Positions 43,987-53,247 of a DNA stretch of 64,000 nucleotides are shown in pieces. Where the stretch lies: positions 62,001-126,000 of the forward strand of contig NZ_VLLB01000002.1 of assembly GCF_007830455.1 (NCBI RefSeq). The letters are read 5' to 3'. Both the position numbers and the translations under genes were made by a program. Below the pieces are notes generated by a model. That model had not been told where the DNA came from, ran no database searches, and saw nothing but the letters and a program-made list of their open reading frames with translations. The DNA comes from Pseudoduganella lurida. GTDB lineage: Bacteria; Pseudomonadota; Gammaproteobacteria; Burkholderiales; Burkholderiaceae_D. Position 1 is the stretch's first letter. Every line of letters starts with the position of its first letter.

Positions 43987-45291
43987 TCAGCCCTGCGCCG
44001 GCTCGTCCGGGAACGCGTTGGTGGGCTTGGCGCCCCACACCGCATAGAACAGCACGTACAGTTCGCACGCCGCCGTCAGCAGGAACGACATCTGCAGGCC
44101 GTACATGTCGGCCAGCCAGCCCTGCACCACGACCAGCGCGCCGCCGGCAATCGCCATCACCAGCAGGCCGGCGCCTTCTTCCGTCAGGGGACCCAGGCCA
44201 CGGATGCCCAGCGTGAAGATGGTGGGGAACATCACCGAGTGGAACAGGCCCACGGTCACCAGTGCCCACATGGCCGTGGGACCGGTGGTGAAGGTGGCGA
44301 CCAGCATCACGATGCAGGCACCGATCGCGCAGCCGCCCAGCACCTTCTCGGCCGAGATCGAGCGCATCAGGATGCTGCCCACGAAACGGCCCACCATCAT
44401 GCCGCCCCATAGCAGGAACAGGTAATGCGATGCGCCCTCGTGCGTGAGATTGCCGATGTGCGGCTGCGAGACGAAGTTGATGAACAGGTTCGCCACGCCG
44501 ATCTCGGCGATCAGGTAGATGAACATCGCCGGAATGCCGAACACCAGGTTACGGTGGCGCCACAGCGAGTGGGCGCCGCGGTCCGCTTTCGCGACACGGG
44601 ACCGGGTAAGAGCCGGCAGCGGATAGCGGGTAATGACCACGGCCAGCAGCACCAGCACCACGGCCACGATCAGGTAAGGCAGCTGCACGGCCTGGGCGTC
44701 GGCCAGGCGTTCGGCCTGCGTCAGCACCTGGTCGGTGCCGGCCGTGCCACCGGTGGAGCGGCCCAGGATCAGGTAGCCGCCGAACAGCGGCGCGAACATG
44801 GTGCCCAGCGAATTGAAGGCCTGCACCAGGTTCAGGCGCGCCGACGACGTCTGCTGCGGGCCCACCACCGCCACGTAGGGATTGGCGGCGACCTGCAGCA
44901 GCGTGATGCCGCAGGCGATCGTGAACAGCGCGACCAGCGTCACATAATAGGAAGGCAGCTGCGCGGCCAGGATCATGCCCAGCGCGCCGACGGCCATGAT
45001 GCACAGGCCGACCACCATCGATTTCTTGTAGCCGATCCGTTCGATCAGGCGCGCCGACGGGATCGATGCGATGAAGTAGGCGATGAACCACACGGATTCG
45101 ATCAGCGTCGTTTGCGTGTAGTTGAGTTCGAACACGCTGCGCAGGTGCGGCAGCAGCGTGTTGTTGATGACGGTGATGAAGCCCCAGACGAAGAACAGGC
45201 TGGCAAGCAGCGACAGCGCCGAGGTGTAGTTGGCGGGTCCGGCGGCCGGGGCGGCCGTGGCGCTGCGGTTTGATGAAATAGGTCCAGCCAC
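43987..45291 (-). CDS. Sugar:proton symporter, FucP/GluP family MFS
   Basis: 434 residues if started at GTG 45291, where AAAGGA is spaced 8 bases; ATG 45300 is the alternative, but then the same purine tract abuts the start codon. Twelve membrane segments. Family patterns are FFVWGFITVINNTLLPHL in helix 1 and the region around helix 4-5 (IACGITLLQVAANPYVAVVG). It would import glucose, galactose, fucose or a related sugar. A 13-base palindrome lies 73 bases upstream. Useful for taking up monosaccharides released by the pectin-degrading genes, but not part of that operon. Confidence 0.9.
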   Translation of the reverse strand: MAGPISSNRSATAAPAAGPANYTSALSLLASLFFVWGFITVINNTLLPHLRSVFELNYTQTTLIESVWFIAYFIASIPSARLIERIGYKKSMVVGLCIMAVGALGMILAAQLPSYYVTLVALFTIACGITLLQVAANPYVAVVGPQQTSSARLNLVQAFNSLGTMFAPLFGGYLILGRSTGGTAGTDQVLTQAERLADAQAVQLPYLIVAVVLVLLAVVITRYPLPALTRSRVAKADRGAHSLWRHRNLVFGIPAMFIYLIAEIGVANLFINFVSQPHIGNLTHEGASHYLFLLWGGMMVGRFVGSILMRSISAEKVLGGCAIGACIVMLVATFTTGPTAMWALVTVGLFHSVMFPTIFTLGIRGLGPLTEEGAGLLVMAIAGGALVVVQGWLADMYGLQMSFLLTAACELYVLFYAVWGAKPTNAFPDEPAQG

Positions 45292-45363
45292 GAAGTGCAT
45301 CCTTTCAACACGAAAGGCGCCATCGTAGAGCGCACGTTTGAATATTGCCAATAACAAAAATAC

Positions 45364-45376
45364 ATTAACCGTTAAT
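45364..45376. promoter_or_regulatory. Perfect palindrome ATTAACCGTTAAT, candidate LacI-type operator
   Basis: Six-base arms around a central C, in the AT-rich divergent region between the sugar transporter and the PAS-GGDEF-EAL gene. AT-rich palindromes centred on CG/CCG are typical of LacI-family sugar repressors. No LacI gene is in the window. Confidence 0.45.
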
Positions 45377-45490
45377 TACATTGCCGTCGCACTGGCGGTA
45401 AGCCCGTCGTGCCAGCGCGGGGACGCGGCAAGCGGGCGCTGTACGGCGCTGCCTGGAGTATGCTGGCTTGTCTTGTGCAAGGGCGCGACA

Positions 45491-47281
45491 GTGATGCAAG
45501 TGATGAACCGTCTCCGGTGTTCCCTGCCACGGCCGGCGCCGCTGGCGGCGCTGCGCCCCTACCTGCTGGGAACCCGCGTGGCGATGCAGCACCGGCGCCT
45601 GACCGCCGCCCACGAGGCCTACCGCAAGGCCACCGAGGCCAGTACGGAAGGCTTCTTCATCACGCAGCCCCTGTTCGATGGCGCCGGCCGCATCGTCGAC
45701 TACATCACCGTGGATTGCAACGAGCAGGGAGCCGCCCTGTCCCACCGCACGCGCGAGGAACTGATCGGCAAGCGCCTGACGGGCCTGGGGAACGACGTGC
45801 CCGTTGCTCCCGCCATGGCATTGCTGGCCCGCGCCATGGCGCACGGCAGCGCGACGGGGGATATCGAGATCGGCCTCGGTGCGGACCTGCGCCATGTGGA
45901 GCTCAAGGCGCGCCGCTCCGGCGACGTGCTGTCGGTGACCCTGCGCGACGTGACGATGGAACGGGCCCACCTGTCACGCCTGGAGAGAACGAATTACGAG
46001 GACCCGCTCACGGGGCTGCCGAACCGCGCCTGGGTCAGCCGCTGCCTGCCGGAGGCCGTCGCACGCGCCAACGGCCATGACGGGCTGCTGGCCGTGCTGT
46101 TCGTGGACCTGGACGGCTTCAAGGCCGTCAACGACAGCTTCGGCCATGCAGCCGGCGACGAGCTGCTGCAGATTGTGGCGCGCCGCCTGAAGGTGGCCGT
46201 GCGGCCGGGCGACCGCGTGGCGCGCCTGGGCGGCGACGAATTCATCGTCATGCTGGAACACCTGCACGACCGGGCCGAGGCGGGCCAGGTGGCCGCCCGC
46301 GTGGTGACCGCGTTCGGCAAGGGGGTGGGCATTGCGGCAGGCACCGCATCGATTGGCGCGTCGGTGGGCATCAGCATCTGTCCGGGCGACGCGCACGATA
46401 CGGACACGCTGCTGCGCCACGCCGATATCGCCATGTACGACGTCAAGACGGGCGGCAAGAACGGCTACCGCTTCTTCGACCCGGCGTTCTACGGTGCGCT
46501 GCAGGCCCGCCAGCAGCTGGAAAAGGAGCTGCAGGCGGCGATCAGCGAGAACCAGTTCGTGCTGCACTACCAGGTGCGCGTGAGCACCATCACGCGGCAG
46601 GTGGTGAGCCTGGAAGCGCTGGTGCGCTGGAACCACCCCACCGCGGGGCTGGTGCGGCCGGACGAATTCATTCCGCTGGCCGAGGAGACCGGCCAGATCG
46701 TGGCGCTCGGCGAACTGGTGGTGGACAGCGTGTGCGCCCAGATCGCCGCCTGGACGCGCGCCGGCCTGGCGCCGGTACCCGTCTCGATCAACGTGTCGAG
46801 CCGCCAGTTCAACGAACGCGACATGCATGCGCTGTTCCTGCAGGCGCTGGACCGGCATGCCATCCCGGCCCACTTCGTGGAAATCGAGCTGACGGAATCG
46901 GCGATGCTGCATGATCCGCAGCGCACGTCCGCCCACCTGAACGCGATGCACGCGCTGGGCATCCGGCTGCTGGTGGACGACTTCGGCACCGGCTATTCGT
47001 CGCTGTGGATGCTGCAGCAGCTGGACTTCGACATCCTGAAAGTGGATAAATCGTTTACCCGCCTGCTGGGCGCCGACCGCCAGGGCGAGATCCTGTTCGC
47101 CGCCATCATCACGATGGCGCATGCGCTGGGCATGAAGGTGGTCGCCGAGGGCGTCGAGCGCCCCGAGCAGGTCGACATCCTGGCGCGCCTGCGCTGCGAC
47201 GAGCTGCAGGGCTACCTGATCGCCCGCCCCCTCGATGCGGACGGCGTCCAGGCCGAAATCCGCAAGCGCGCCATCGCGTGA
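45491..47281 (+). CDS. PAS-GGDEF-EAL cyclic di-GMP protein
   Basis: 596 residues from GTG 45491 (AAGG eight bases upstream; ATG 45494 is equally possible). PAS-like domain (about 40-155), GGDEF at 247-251 (RLGGDEF) with an I-site RPGD five residues before, and a complete EAL domain: EALVRW, INVSSRQF, VEIELTES, DDFGTGYSS, LKVDKSF and VAEGVE are all present, so both cyclase and phosphodiesterase sites look intact. Which activity dominates cannot be told. Cytoplasmic, no membrane segment. Divergent from the sugar transporter. Confidence 0.93.
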   Translation: MMQVMNRLRCSLPRPAPLAALRPYLLGTRVAMQHRRLTAAHEAYRKATEASTEGFFITQPLFDGAGRIVDYITVDCNEQGAALSHRTREELIGKRLTGLGNDVPVAPAMALLARAMAHGSATGDIEIGLGADLRHVELKARRSGDVLSVTLRDVTMERAHLSRLERTNYEDPLTGLPNRAWVSRCLPEAVARANGHDGLLAVLFVDLDGFKAVNDSFGHAAGDELLQIVARRLKVAVRPGDRVARLGGDEFIVMLEHLHDRAEAGQVAARVVTAFGKGVGIAAGTASIGASVGISICPGDAHDTDTLLRHADIAMYDVKTGGKNGYRFFDPAFYGALQARQQLEKELQAAISENQFVLHYQVRVSTITRQVVSLEALVRWNHPTAGLVRPDEFIPLAEETGQIVALGELVVDSVCAQIAAWTRAGLAPVPVSINVSSRQFNERDMHALFLQALDRHAIPAHFVEIELTESAMLHDPQRTSAHLNAMHALGIRLLVDDFGTGYSSLWMLQQLDFDILKVDKSFTRLLGADRQGEILFAAIITMAHALGMKVVAEGVERPEQVDILARLRCDELQGYLIARPLDADGVQAEIRKRAIA

Positions 47282-47320
47282 CAGCACCGGCAAGCGCCAG
47301 CCGCCGGTCCGCGCCGTCCA

Positions 47321-48151
47321 TCAAACAAACCTGCTCAACTCCTCCTCCGTAAATCCCGCCCTTCGTCGCGCCTCCAGGTTAAACGGGCCCTTCAGCACCG
47401 GCGCCCGATAGCGCGCCACCAGCGCGTCATAGGTGGCATACGGCTCCAGTCCCTGCCGCTCGCACAGCCAGCCATACCAGCGGTTGCCGATCTCCACATG
47501 CCCTACTTCGTCGCGCAGGATGATGTCCAGGATCGCCGCCGCGGCCAGGTCGCCGGCCTGCGCCACCTTGGCGCGCAGGGGCGGGATCGCATCGAGCCCG
47601 CGCGCCTCCAGCGTGCGCGGCACCAGCGCCATGCGCGCCGTCACGTCGGCGCTGGTGCGCTCGACCATCTGCCACAGGCTGTCATGCGCAGCGAAGTCGC
47701 CATACACGTGGCCCAGCGTGGCCAGGTGATCGGCCAGCAGCCGGTAGTGGGTCGCTTCCTCGGCCGCCACGCGCAGCCAGTCGGCGTAGTAAGCGGAGGG
47801 CATGCCGGCAAAGCGCCACAGCGCATCGAGCGCCAGGTTGACGGCGTTGAACTCGATATGCGCCAGCGCGTGCACCAGCATCGCCCGCCCTTCCGGCGTG
47901 GCCATCGAGCGGCGGCCGACCAGCTTCGGCGCCACCAGCTCGGGCAGCGCCGGCCGCCCCGGGATGCCGGGTGGCTCCGCGATCGCAGCGGCCGGATCGG
48001 CCGTGATGGCGCCGCTCCGGAACGCCAGCGCCAGCGCCGCCACGGCGTCCGTCTTGCGCACCGGATCGGTGTCGAGCAGGCAGCGCAGTGCGCCGGCCCG
48101 CAGTTCGCCCGTGCGCACCGGGTCGAATTCCTGGTCTGTCGTTTGCGCCAT
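47321..48151 (-). CDS. DUF455 family ferritin-like protein
   Basis: 276 residues. All-helical; two carboxylate/histidine motifs, EEATHY in the middle and DEVGHVEIGN toward the C-terminus, resemble the ExxH pairs of ferritin-like di-iron proteins. The DUF455 family is widespread in proteobacteria and its role is unknown. Start ATG 48151 is chosen as the first after the upstream Pro-rich frame; GGACGG lies before it. Convergent with the PAS-GGDEF-EAL gene (40 bases between stops). Confidence 0.88.
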   Translation of the reverse strand: MAQTTDQEFDPVRTGELRAGALRCLLDTDPVRKTDAVAALALAFRSGAITADPAAAIAEPPGIPGRPALPELVAPKLVGRRSMATPEGRAMLVHALAHIEFNAVNLALDALWRFAGMPSAYYADWLRVAAEEATHYRLLADHLATLGHVYGDFAAHDSLWQMVERTSADVTARMALVPRTLEARGLDAIPPLRAKVAQAGDLAAAAILDIILRDEVGHVEIGNRWYGWLCERQGLEPYATYDALVARYRAPVLKGPFNLEARRRAGFTEEELSRFV

Positions 48152-48229
48152 CCGTCCGTCCCGCGAAAAAGGCGCAAGTTTAGCAGGTGCCTTCGAACCC
48201 GTCGGCGGCCGCGGCCCCGGATGACTACG

Positions 48230-48254
48230 CAAAAAAAACCGCCCCGAAGGGCGG
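48230..48254 (-). terminator. Rho-independent terminator of the KGG-protein gene
   Basis: On the minus strand: CCGCCC, loop TTCG, GGGCGG, followed by eight T. An ideal intrinsic terminator about 40 bases after the stop at 48296. Confidence 0.95.
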
Positions 48255-48295
48255 AAACTACACTCACAGGATAAGACGGTGAAACGATTCAGGGG

Positions 48296-48715
48296 TCAGC
48301 GGGAATTCTTGTGGCTCTGGCGGCCGGCGGCTGCGTGCTGCGCCGGGGTGCCGCCCTGTACGCCATGGCTGGCGGACTGGCTGTTGCCACGGCTGGCGGA
48401 TTGGCCATTGCCGGAGCGCGAGGTGGCCGACTGGGCATTGCCCGATTGGCTGTTATTGGCGTTGCCGGCATTGCCGGACTGGCGGTTGCCGTCATTCTTG
48501 TGGCTCATCGAACCGGCGCGGCGCGCCTCCTCCGACGTGAATTCATGCGCATTGCCAGAGGCATGGGCGGCGCGGCCACCCTGGGAAGCGATCTCGCGCT
48601 GGCGCTGGGGGTCCATCGATGCGAAGCCGCGCGTGCTGGTGCCGGACTGGCTGTTGCCCTTGCTGGCGTTCGAGGACTGGTTCTTGCCTTCCGGGTTATT
48701 GCTGCGATTTACCAT
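48296..48715 (-). CDS. KGG-repeat stress-induced protein (YciG-like)
   Basis: 139 residues, very hydrophilic and low in complexity (Ser, Gln, Asn, Gly, Ala). Residues 30-70 hold KGG-type repeats: FASMDPQRQREIASQGGRAA and FTSEEARRAGSMSHKND, as in small stress proteins YciG and con-10. The remainder is a tandem-like series of S/N-Q-S/A-G-N/R units. Probably an intrinsically disordered stationary-phase or desiccation protein. GGAG six bases before ATG 48715, and a strong terminator at the end. Confidence 0.88.
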   Translation of the reverse strand: MVNRSNNPEGKNQSSNASKGNSQSGTSTRGFASMDPQRQREIASQGGRAAHASGNAHEFTSEEARRAGSMSHKNDGNRQSGNAGNANNSQSGNAQSATSRSGNGQSASRGNSQSASHGVQGGTPAQHAAAGRQSHKNSR

Positions 48716-49117
48716 GAGGATCTCCTGTATCGGTTGGATGTCGAATCATCGAATTGCACATCCTTTCTGCGACCGCCGCTGCCGTCGGGGCCGGCGTGTC
48801 ACGAAAAGGTGAAGTCATGGTACGGGGCGAGCGGCGCGACGCTTATCAGTACGCCGCCCACAGGCGCGTAGGAGAGCGCGCTACTGGCGGGTCGGAGGGA
48901 TCACTCAGCAAAAACAACGCTCGTTGCATTTCGCAACGCTTCCACAGTTATCACGAGCGGTGATATTGGTGTGCAGCAAGTTGTATGACGACCTCTCCAG
49001 TTATATGAGTTATGCATGCCGGAGATCCGAATTCAAAATTGGATTTATATCTTTGTGCTCGGTAAGATTCCATCATCGCTGAACGCCAACGCAAGCAACC
49101 CATTCAAGGACACCAAC
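48716..49117. other. Non-coding region upstream of the 46-residue protein gene
   Basis: 402 bases; the right half is AT-rich. A small hairpin CGTTGC-ATTTC-GCAACG lies at 48922-48938. Promoters for the KGG gene (minus) and for the small gene at 49118 (plus) must be here. Short frames in it have no good features and are not called. Confidence 0.5.
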
Positions 49118-49258
49118 ATGACGACCGCAACCGCTACCCTGACCAACGCATCGACCGGCAACTTCACCCGCCTGCTGAACGCCTTCCTGGCCGAAGTGCG
49201 CCGCGCCGTCGAACTGGCTGGTGCACCGTACATGAACGGTCCAGTGCCGCCGATGTAA
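49118..49258 (+). CDS. 46-residue orphan protein
   Basis: Very small gene with AAGGA seven bases before ATG 49118 and a strong terminator 27 bases after its stop. The protein starts with a Thr/Ala-rich stretch (MTTATATLTNASTGN), has an amphipathic helix (FTRLLNAFLAEVRRAVELAG) and ends with a Pro/Met-rich tail. No signal peptide. No family recognised. The tight gene layout (good ribosome-binding site and terminator) is the main support for coding. Confidence 0.6.
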   Translation: MTTATATLTNASTGNFTRLLNAFLAEVRRAVELAGAPYMNGPVPPM

Positions 49259-49285
49259 GCAGGCAGTGCCGGATCCATCCGGCGC

Positions 49286-49328
49286 CCAATGCAAAAAGCC
49301 TCCGCTGGTCGGAGGCTTTTTGCATTGG
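49286..49328. terminator. Very strong bidirectional terminator (19-bp perfect stem)
   Basis: CCAATGCAAAAAGCCTCCG, loop CTGGT, and the exact reverse complement, with A-run and T-run inside the arms. It serves the 46-residue protein gene and, from the other side, the monooxygenase gene that stops at 49356. Confidence 0.95.
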
Positions 49329-49355
49329 GACGGCAGCTGCACCGTCATGGGTCTG

Positions 49356-50624
49356 CTACTGCTTCGGCGCGCCCTCTTCCACCGGTGTTGCGGGCGCGGT
49401 CCATGGCCCCACCGGCGGCACCGTGCCATTCAGGTAGTAATCGCCGATCATGCGCTCGCGGAAGATGGCGGGATTGTGCGATGCCGCCGTGCGCGCATTG
49501 CGCCAGTGCCGGTCCAGCCGGCGCGATTCGCTGGTGGCCGATGCGCCCCCTACCTCGAACAGCAGCGTGCTCGCCTGCAGCACCAGGTCGATCACCACCT
49601 GCTGCGCCTGGAAGGCACGGATGTCCGCCGCCACGAACAGCGCCTCGTCCGCTGTACCGGCTACCGACTGCCGGCGCGTGTCTTCCAGCGTACGGGCGAC
49701 ATTGTCGACGATGCTGTCCGCCGCATAGGACAGGCTGGCCAGCCGGCCGACGACGCGCTGCACCAGCGGATCGTGGCGCGGACTCGATTCGCCCTTCACA
49801 TCGAACGCGCGCGTCTTGCGCTGCACGAAGGCGATGGCATCCTGCAGGGCTGCGCGTCCGGCGCCTGCGATACTCGTCAGCAGCACCAGCTGCAGGAAGG
49901 CCTTGTGGTACGACGGCGCGAACTTGCCGTCGAAACGCCGCACGATATGGTCGTCGCGCAGCCGCACGTTCTCGAACACGGTGGTGCCGCTGCCCGTCAT
50001 GCGCTGGCCGAAGCCGTCCCAGTCGTCCAGCCGCGTCACGCCCGGCAGGGTCGCCGGGAAGGCCACGCTGGTCAGCGTTTCGCCGTCCAGCACGGTGGCC
50101 ACGATCCAGTCGGCGTAGATGGTGCCGGTGCTGTAGTACTTCTTGCCATTCAGGCGCCAGCCTTCGCCATCGCGCACGATCGTGGCGCTGGTACCCGTCA
50201 CCGCGCTCTGTTCGGCCATCGCATAGCCGATCAGCGCACCGTCGACCACTTTCGGAAACCAGAATGCGCGCGTGGCTTCGTCCTCGTGATTGAGCCGGCT
50301 CTCCAGGAACGAGAAATGGCCCCGCAGCAGGTGCGACACGTTCGAATCGGCCGTCGCCAACTCCAGCAGCAAACCGAAGAACTGCGGCAGCGTGGCACCC
50401 AGTCCGCCATAACTGCGCGGGATGCGCACCGCGCCGAAGCCCGCCTGGCGCAGCCACTGCACTTCTTCATGCGGCAGCTTACGTTCCGCTTCGCGCTCCA
50501 CGGCACCCGCCGCGATGCGCGCGAAGATGGGCCGGAAGCGCGCCTGCAGTTCCGCATCCGTCGGGTCGCGGTCCGTCGCCCATGCCTGACCCGCTGCGCC
50601 AATGTCGTTCGATCCGTCGCTCAT
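49356..50624 (-). CDS. DszC/SfnB-like flavin-dependent monooxygenase (acyl-CoA dehydrogenase fold)
   Basis: 422 residues. Acyl-CoA dehydrogenase fold in three parts: N-terminal helices (LPHEEVQWLRQAGFGAVRIP), central beta domain (AMAEQSAVTGTSATIV) and C-terminal helices. The patterns RIPRSYGG, the TGTSATIV-type loop and the YYLNGTVPP end fit the DszC/SfnB branch, in which the enzyme uses reduced FMN to oxidise organosulfur compounds. It follows the TonB receptor by 9 bases with AAGGA five bases before ATG 50624, so they form one operon. The last gene at the right edge of the window is its paralogue. Confidence 0.85.
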   Translation of the reverse strand: MSDGSNDIGAAGQAWATDRDPTDAELQARFRPIFARIAAGAVEREAERKLPHEEVQWLRQAGFGAVRIPRSYGGLGATLPQFFGLLLELATADSNVSHLLRGHFSFLESRLNHEDEATRAFWFPKVVDGALIGYAMAEQSAVTGTSATIVRDGEGWRLNGKKYYSTGTIYADWIVATVLDGETLTSVAFPATLPGVTRLDDWDGFGQRMTGSGTTVFENVRLRDDHIVRRFDGKFAPSYHKAFLQLVLLTSIAGAGRAALQDAIAFVQRKTRAFDVKGESSPRHDPLVQRVVGRLASLSYAADSIVDNVARTLEDTRRQSVAGTADEALFVAADIRAFQAQQVVIDLVLQASTLLFEVGGASATSESRRLDRHWRNARTAASHNPAIFRERMIGDYYLNGTVPPVGPWTAPATPVEEGAPKQ

Positions 50625-50633
50625 GTCGTTCCT

Positions 50634-52964
50634 TTACTTGAATGCGTACTGCAGGCCGGAATACACGGCAAACCCTTCGCCCGGCGCGGAGCGGCGCTGG
50701 TCCGTGCCCGCATCGTTGTAGGCCGGCGAGACGCTCGATACATAGTGCTTGTCGGCCAGGTTGCGCAGGTCGACGAACAGCTTCCAGCCCTGGGTGGGAT
50801 GTTCGTAGCCGAAGCTGGCGTTGACGATGCCGTAGCCATGCGTGCGGAACGAGTTGGCGTAGTCGACATCGATGCGCGACGCCGCCTGCACGCTCAGCCC
50901 ACCGTAGAAGCCGGACGGGTGCTCGTAGGACAGCTCGCCTTGATAAAAGCGCTTCGGGATGCCGGGGAGCGTGTTCCTGCCGAAGCGGCTGTCGCCACGG
51001 AAGTAGAAATCGTTCAGCGTGAACGACTGGCGCGCCGCCAGCGTGCCGTTCGCGCCACCGTCCCACAGCCGCGATTCCAGGCCCGCCTCGATGCCCTGGT
51101 GGATGGTGGGAGTGGCGTTCGATTCCGCCGTGGCCGCGGCCGTGGTGGCCGTCGCCGGAACCACTTCCACCGACAGCAGCTCGTTCTTCACGTACGAACG
51201 ATAGACGGACAGGCTCCAGTTCGATCCGTACGCGGCACCGCGCGTGCCCAGCTCGAAGGTGTTGGCCGTCTGGTCCTTCAGGTCCAGGCCATGGCGCGAC
51301 AGGCCGGTGGCCGGCCCCGTCGTGAAGGCCGGGGGCGTGGTGAGGAAGGCCCAGCTGTTCGGCGGTTCGATCGAGCGGCTGACATTGCCGAATACCTGTA
51401 CCTCGTTCGGGAACGTGTAGCGCAGGCCGGCACGGGGCGCCAATGCCGTGGTGCTGCGCGCATACGGCTCGTTCACGACCGGGTACACCACCTCCGTAAA
51501 GCGCTTGGTCTTCACGCCGGAGACGCCGGTGGTCAGCCACAGGTCCCTGGCGATCTCCAGGTCGTTACCGGCGTGGAGGATGTGGTCCTCGCCATCGTAT
51601 TCGGCGCGGCGGATCAGCGTGCCGACCGGCAGCCCGGCCGTGGCGCCGCTCGGGATGCGCACGCGCGTGTCGAGCCAGCCGTGGTTGTTGTGGCTCGTGC
51701 TCAGCGCGCCCAGCTTCGTTTCGCTGCGCAGGCCGAACAGCGTTTCGCGGCGCTGGTAGTTCAGCGAGAACGACAGGTCCGTGAAACCCCAGGAGCCCAC
51801 GTTCACGCCCAGCTGCTGGTCGATCGGATAGTCGTGAATGACGGCGCCGAACTCCAGCGACGAGTCGCCGTCGATGTTCCACAGCGTCTTGTTGGCCAGC
51901 CAGCGCGAACCGGGCTGGTTGCGGTGGGCGTCCTGCGCGACCGAGGTCGGGTTGGCCTGGCGCGGATCCTGTTCGACCTGCGCCACCGTCAGCGCGCCGG
52001 GCTGGTAGTTGTCCGTCTTGCGATAGCGGAAGTAGAAGCGCGTCTCCACGTCCGGGCCGAACTTGTAGCCGAGGTTGCCGATGAAGGCGCGCGATTCGCC
52101 GCTCGACAGCGTCTGGTAGCCATCGCGTTCCGAGGCAATCGCCTGCACGTAGTAATCCCAGTTGCCGATCACCTGGCCCGAGCTGACGGACACCTTCTTG
52201 TAGCCGAAGCTGCCCGCCTCCACGCGCGCCTCGAAGGCCGCGGCATCGTGGCCGGTGCGCGTCACGTAGTTGATCGCGCCGCCCAGCATCAGCGCACCCT
52301 GGTCGAAGGCATTGGCACCGCGCAGGATCTCCGTGCGCGACAGCCCCAATGGCTCGAACAGTTCATAGGGCGTGCCGCCCGGTCCCGTGACGGGCAGCCC
52401 GTCGAACAGGAACAGCGTGCCGGAGCGGAAGAAGTTGGTGCCGCGGTTGATGGCCGAGCCGCGGATCGAGATCTTGATGCCGTCCGTGCCGCCAGCCGCC
52501 TGCGCATACACGCCGGGCTGGAACGCCAGCACATCCTCGCTGGTGAACACGCGGCCCTTCTCGACCTGCTCGGCGCTGACGACGGACACGCCGCCCGGCA
52601 CTTCTTCCAGGCGCAGCTTCGCCTTCGTGGCACCATTGAGTGCCTTGCCGCGGATGTGCACCGCGCCGGCCATCGTGCCGACCACATCGCCGTCCGACAC
52701 GACCGCCGCCGCCGAGGTACCCGCCACTGCCGCCTGTGCTTCGCCGCTCGCCTCTGCCGCAACTGCGGGCGCTTCGGCAGCGGCCAGCGCCACCGGGTCG
52801 ATCGCGGCCACGGCCACTGCCACGGCGTTCCCGTTTGCCGCGGCCATGCCGCTGGCGAAGCACAGCATGGCCGCACCGGCAGCGATGGCGGTGCGGGTGA
52901 TCGGATACTGCGGGGCCTTGCGGGAGGAACGCTGCTGCGCTGCGTGGTGCACGTGCTCTGTCAT
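50634..52964 (-). CDS. TonB-dependent receptor linked to sulfur-acquisition genes
   Basis: 776 residues. Signal-like N-terminus (IAAGAAMLCFASGMAAA), then an Ala/Val/Glu-rich spacer of about 60 residues, a plug with VHIRGKALNGATKAKLRLEE and TEILRGANAFDQGALMLGGA, and a barrel ending in YSGLQYAFK. The divergent CysB-type regulator and the downstream DszC-like gene suggest a sulfate ester or sulfonate as cargo rather than iron. ATG 52964 is the start nearest the signal peptide; there is no strong ribosome-binding site. Confidence 0.86.
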   Translation of the reverse strand: MTEHVHHAAQQRSSRKAPQYPITRTAIAAGAAMLCFASGMAAANGNAVAVAVAAIDPVALAAAEAPAVAAEASGEAQAAVAGTSAAAVVSDGDVVGTMAGAVHIRGKALNGATKAKLRLEEVPGGVSVVSAEQVEKGRVFTSEDVLAFQPGVYAQAAGGTDGIKISIRGSAINRGTNFFRSGTLFLFDGLPVTGPGGTPYELFEPLGLSRTEILRGANAFDQGALMLGGAINYVTRTGHDAAAFEARVEAGSFGYKKVSVSSGQVIGNWDYYVQAIASERDGYQTLSSGESRAFIGNLGYKFGPDVETRFYFRYRKTDNYQPGALTVAQVEQDPRQANPTSVAQDAHRNQPGSRWLANKTLWNIDGDSSLEFGAVIHDYPIDQQLGVNVGSWGFTDLSFSLNYQRRETLFGLRSETKLGALSTSHNNHGWLDTRVRIPSGATAGLPVGTLIRRAEYDGEDHILHAGNDLEIARDLWLTTGVSGVKTKRFTEVVYPVVNEPYARSTTALAPRAGLRYTFPNEVQVFGNVSRSIEPPNSWAFLTTPPAFTTGPATGLSRHGLDLKDQTANTFELGTRGAAYGSNWSLSVYRSYVKNELLSVEVVPATATTAAATAESNATPTIHQGIEAGLESRLWDGGANGTLAARQSFTLNDFYFRGDSRFGRNTLPGIPKRFYQGELSYEHPSGFYGGLSVQAASRIDVDYANSFRTHGYGIVNASFGYEHPTQGWKLFVDLRNLADKHYVSSVSPAYNDAGTDQRRSAPGEGFAVYSGLQYAFK

Positions 52965-53247
52965 TGATTGCGCTTTCGTGTTGTCGTTTTGATGGTGACA
53001 TCGGGCCGCAGCCCGGGGTGGCACGAAAGGTAGCGCCCCGTGCGGCAATGCACAAACAATCAAAACTGCGAACCATATGAACGAAAGCGATATAAGGATT
53101 GCAGACCGCGCAGCGAAAGCTCCATGCCGCGCCGCCCTTTGCAATGCCGAAGCATCACGGTTTCGATATGCATATACGGAAGACTTCGTTGTTATAACCG
53201 CCAGAATCCTGAATGATGGTGCCGTGACCCACCGCATTGGAGTGAGA
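52965..53247. promoter_or_regulatory. Divergent region between TonB receptor and CysB-type regulator
   Basis: 283 bases, AT-richer from about 53050 to 53230. Expected site of CysB-family binding to both promoters; no palindrome was recognised that decides it. Confidence 0.4.

Noticed and set aside
48311..48871. Plus-strand frame across the KGG-protein gene (membrane-like)
   Set aside because: Hydrophobic appearance is the complement of the Ser/Gln/Asn codons; the minus-strand gene has ribosome-binding site, family motif and terminator.
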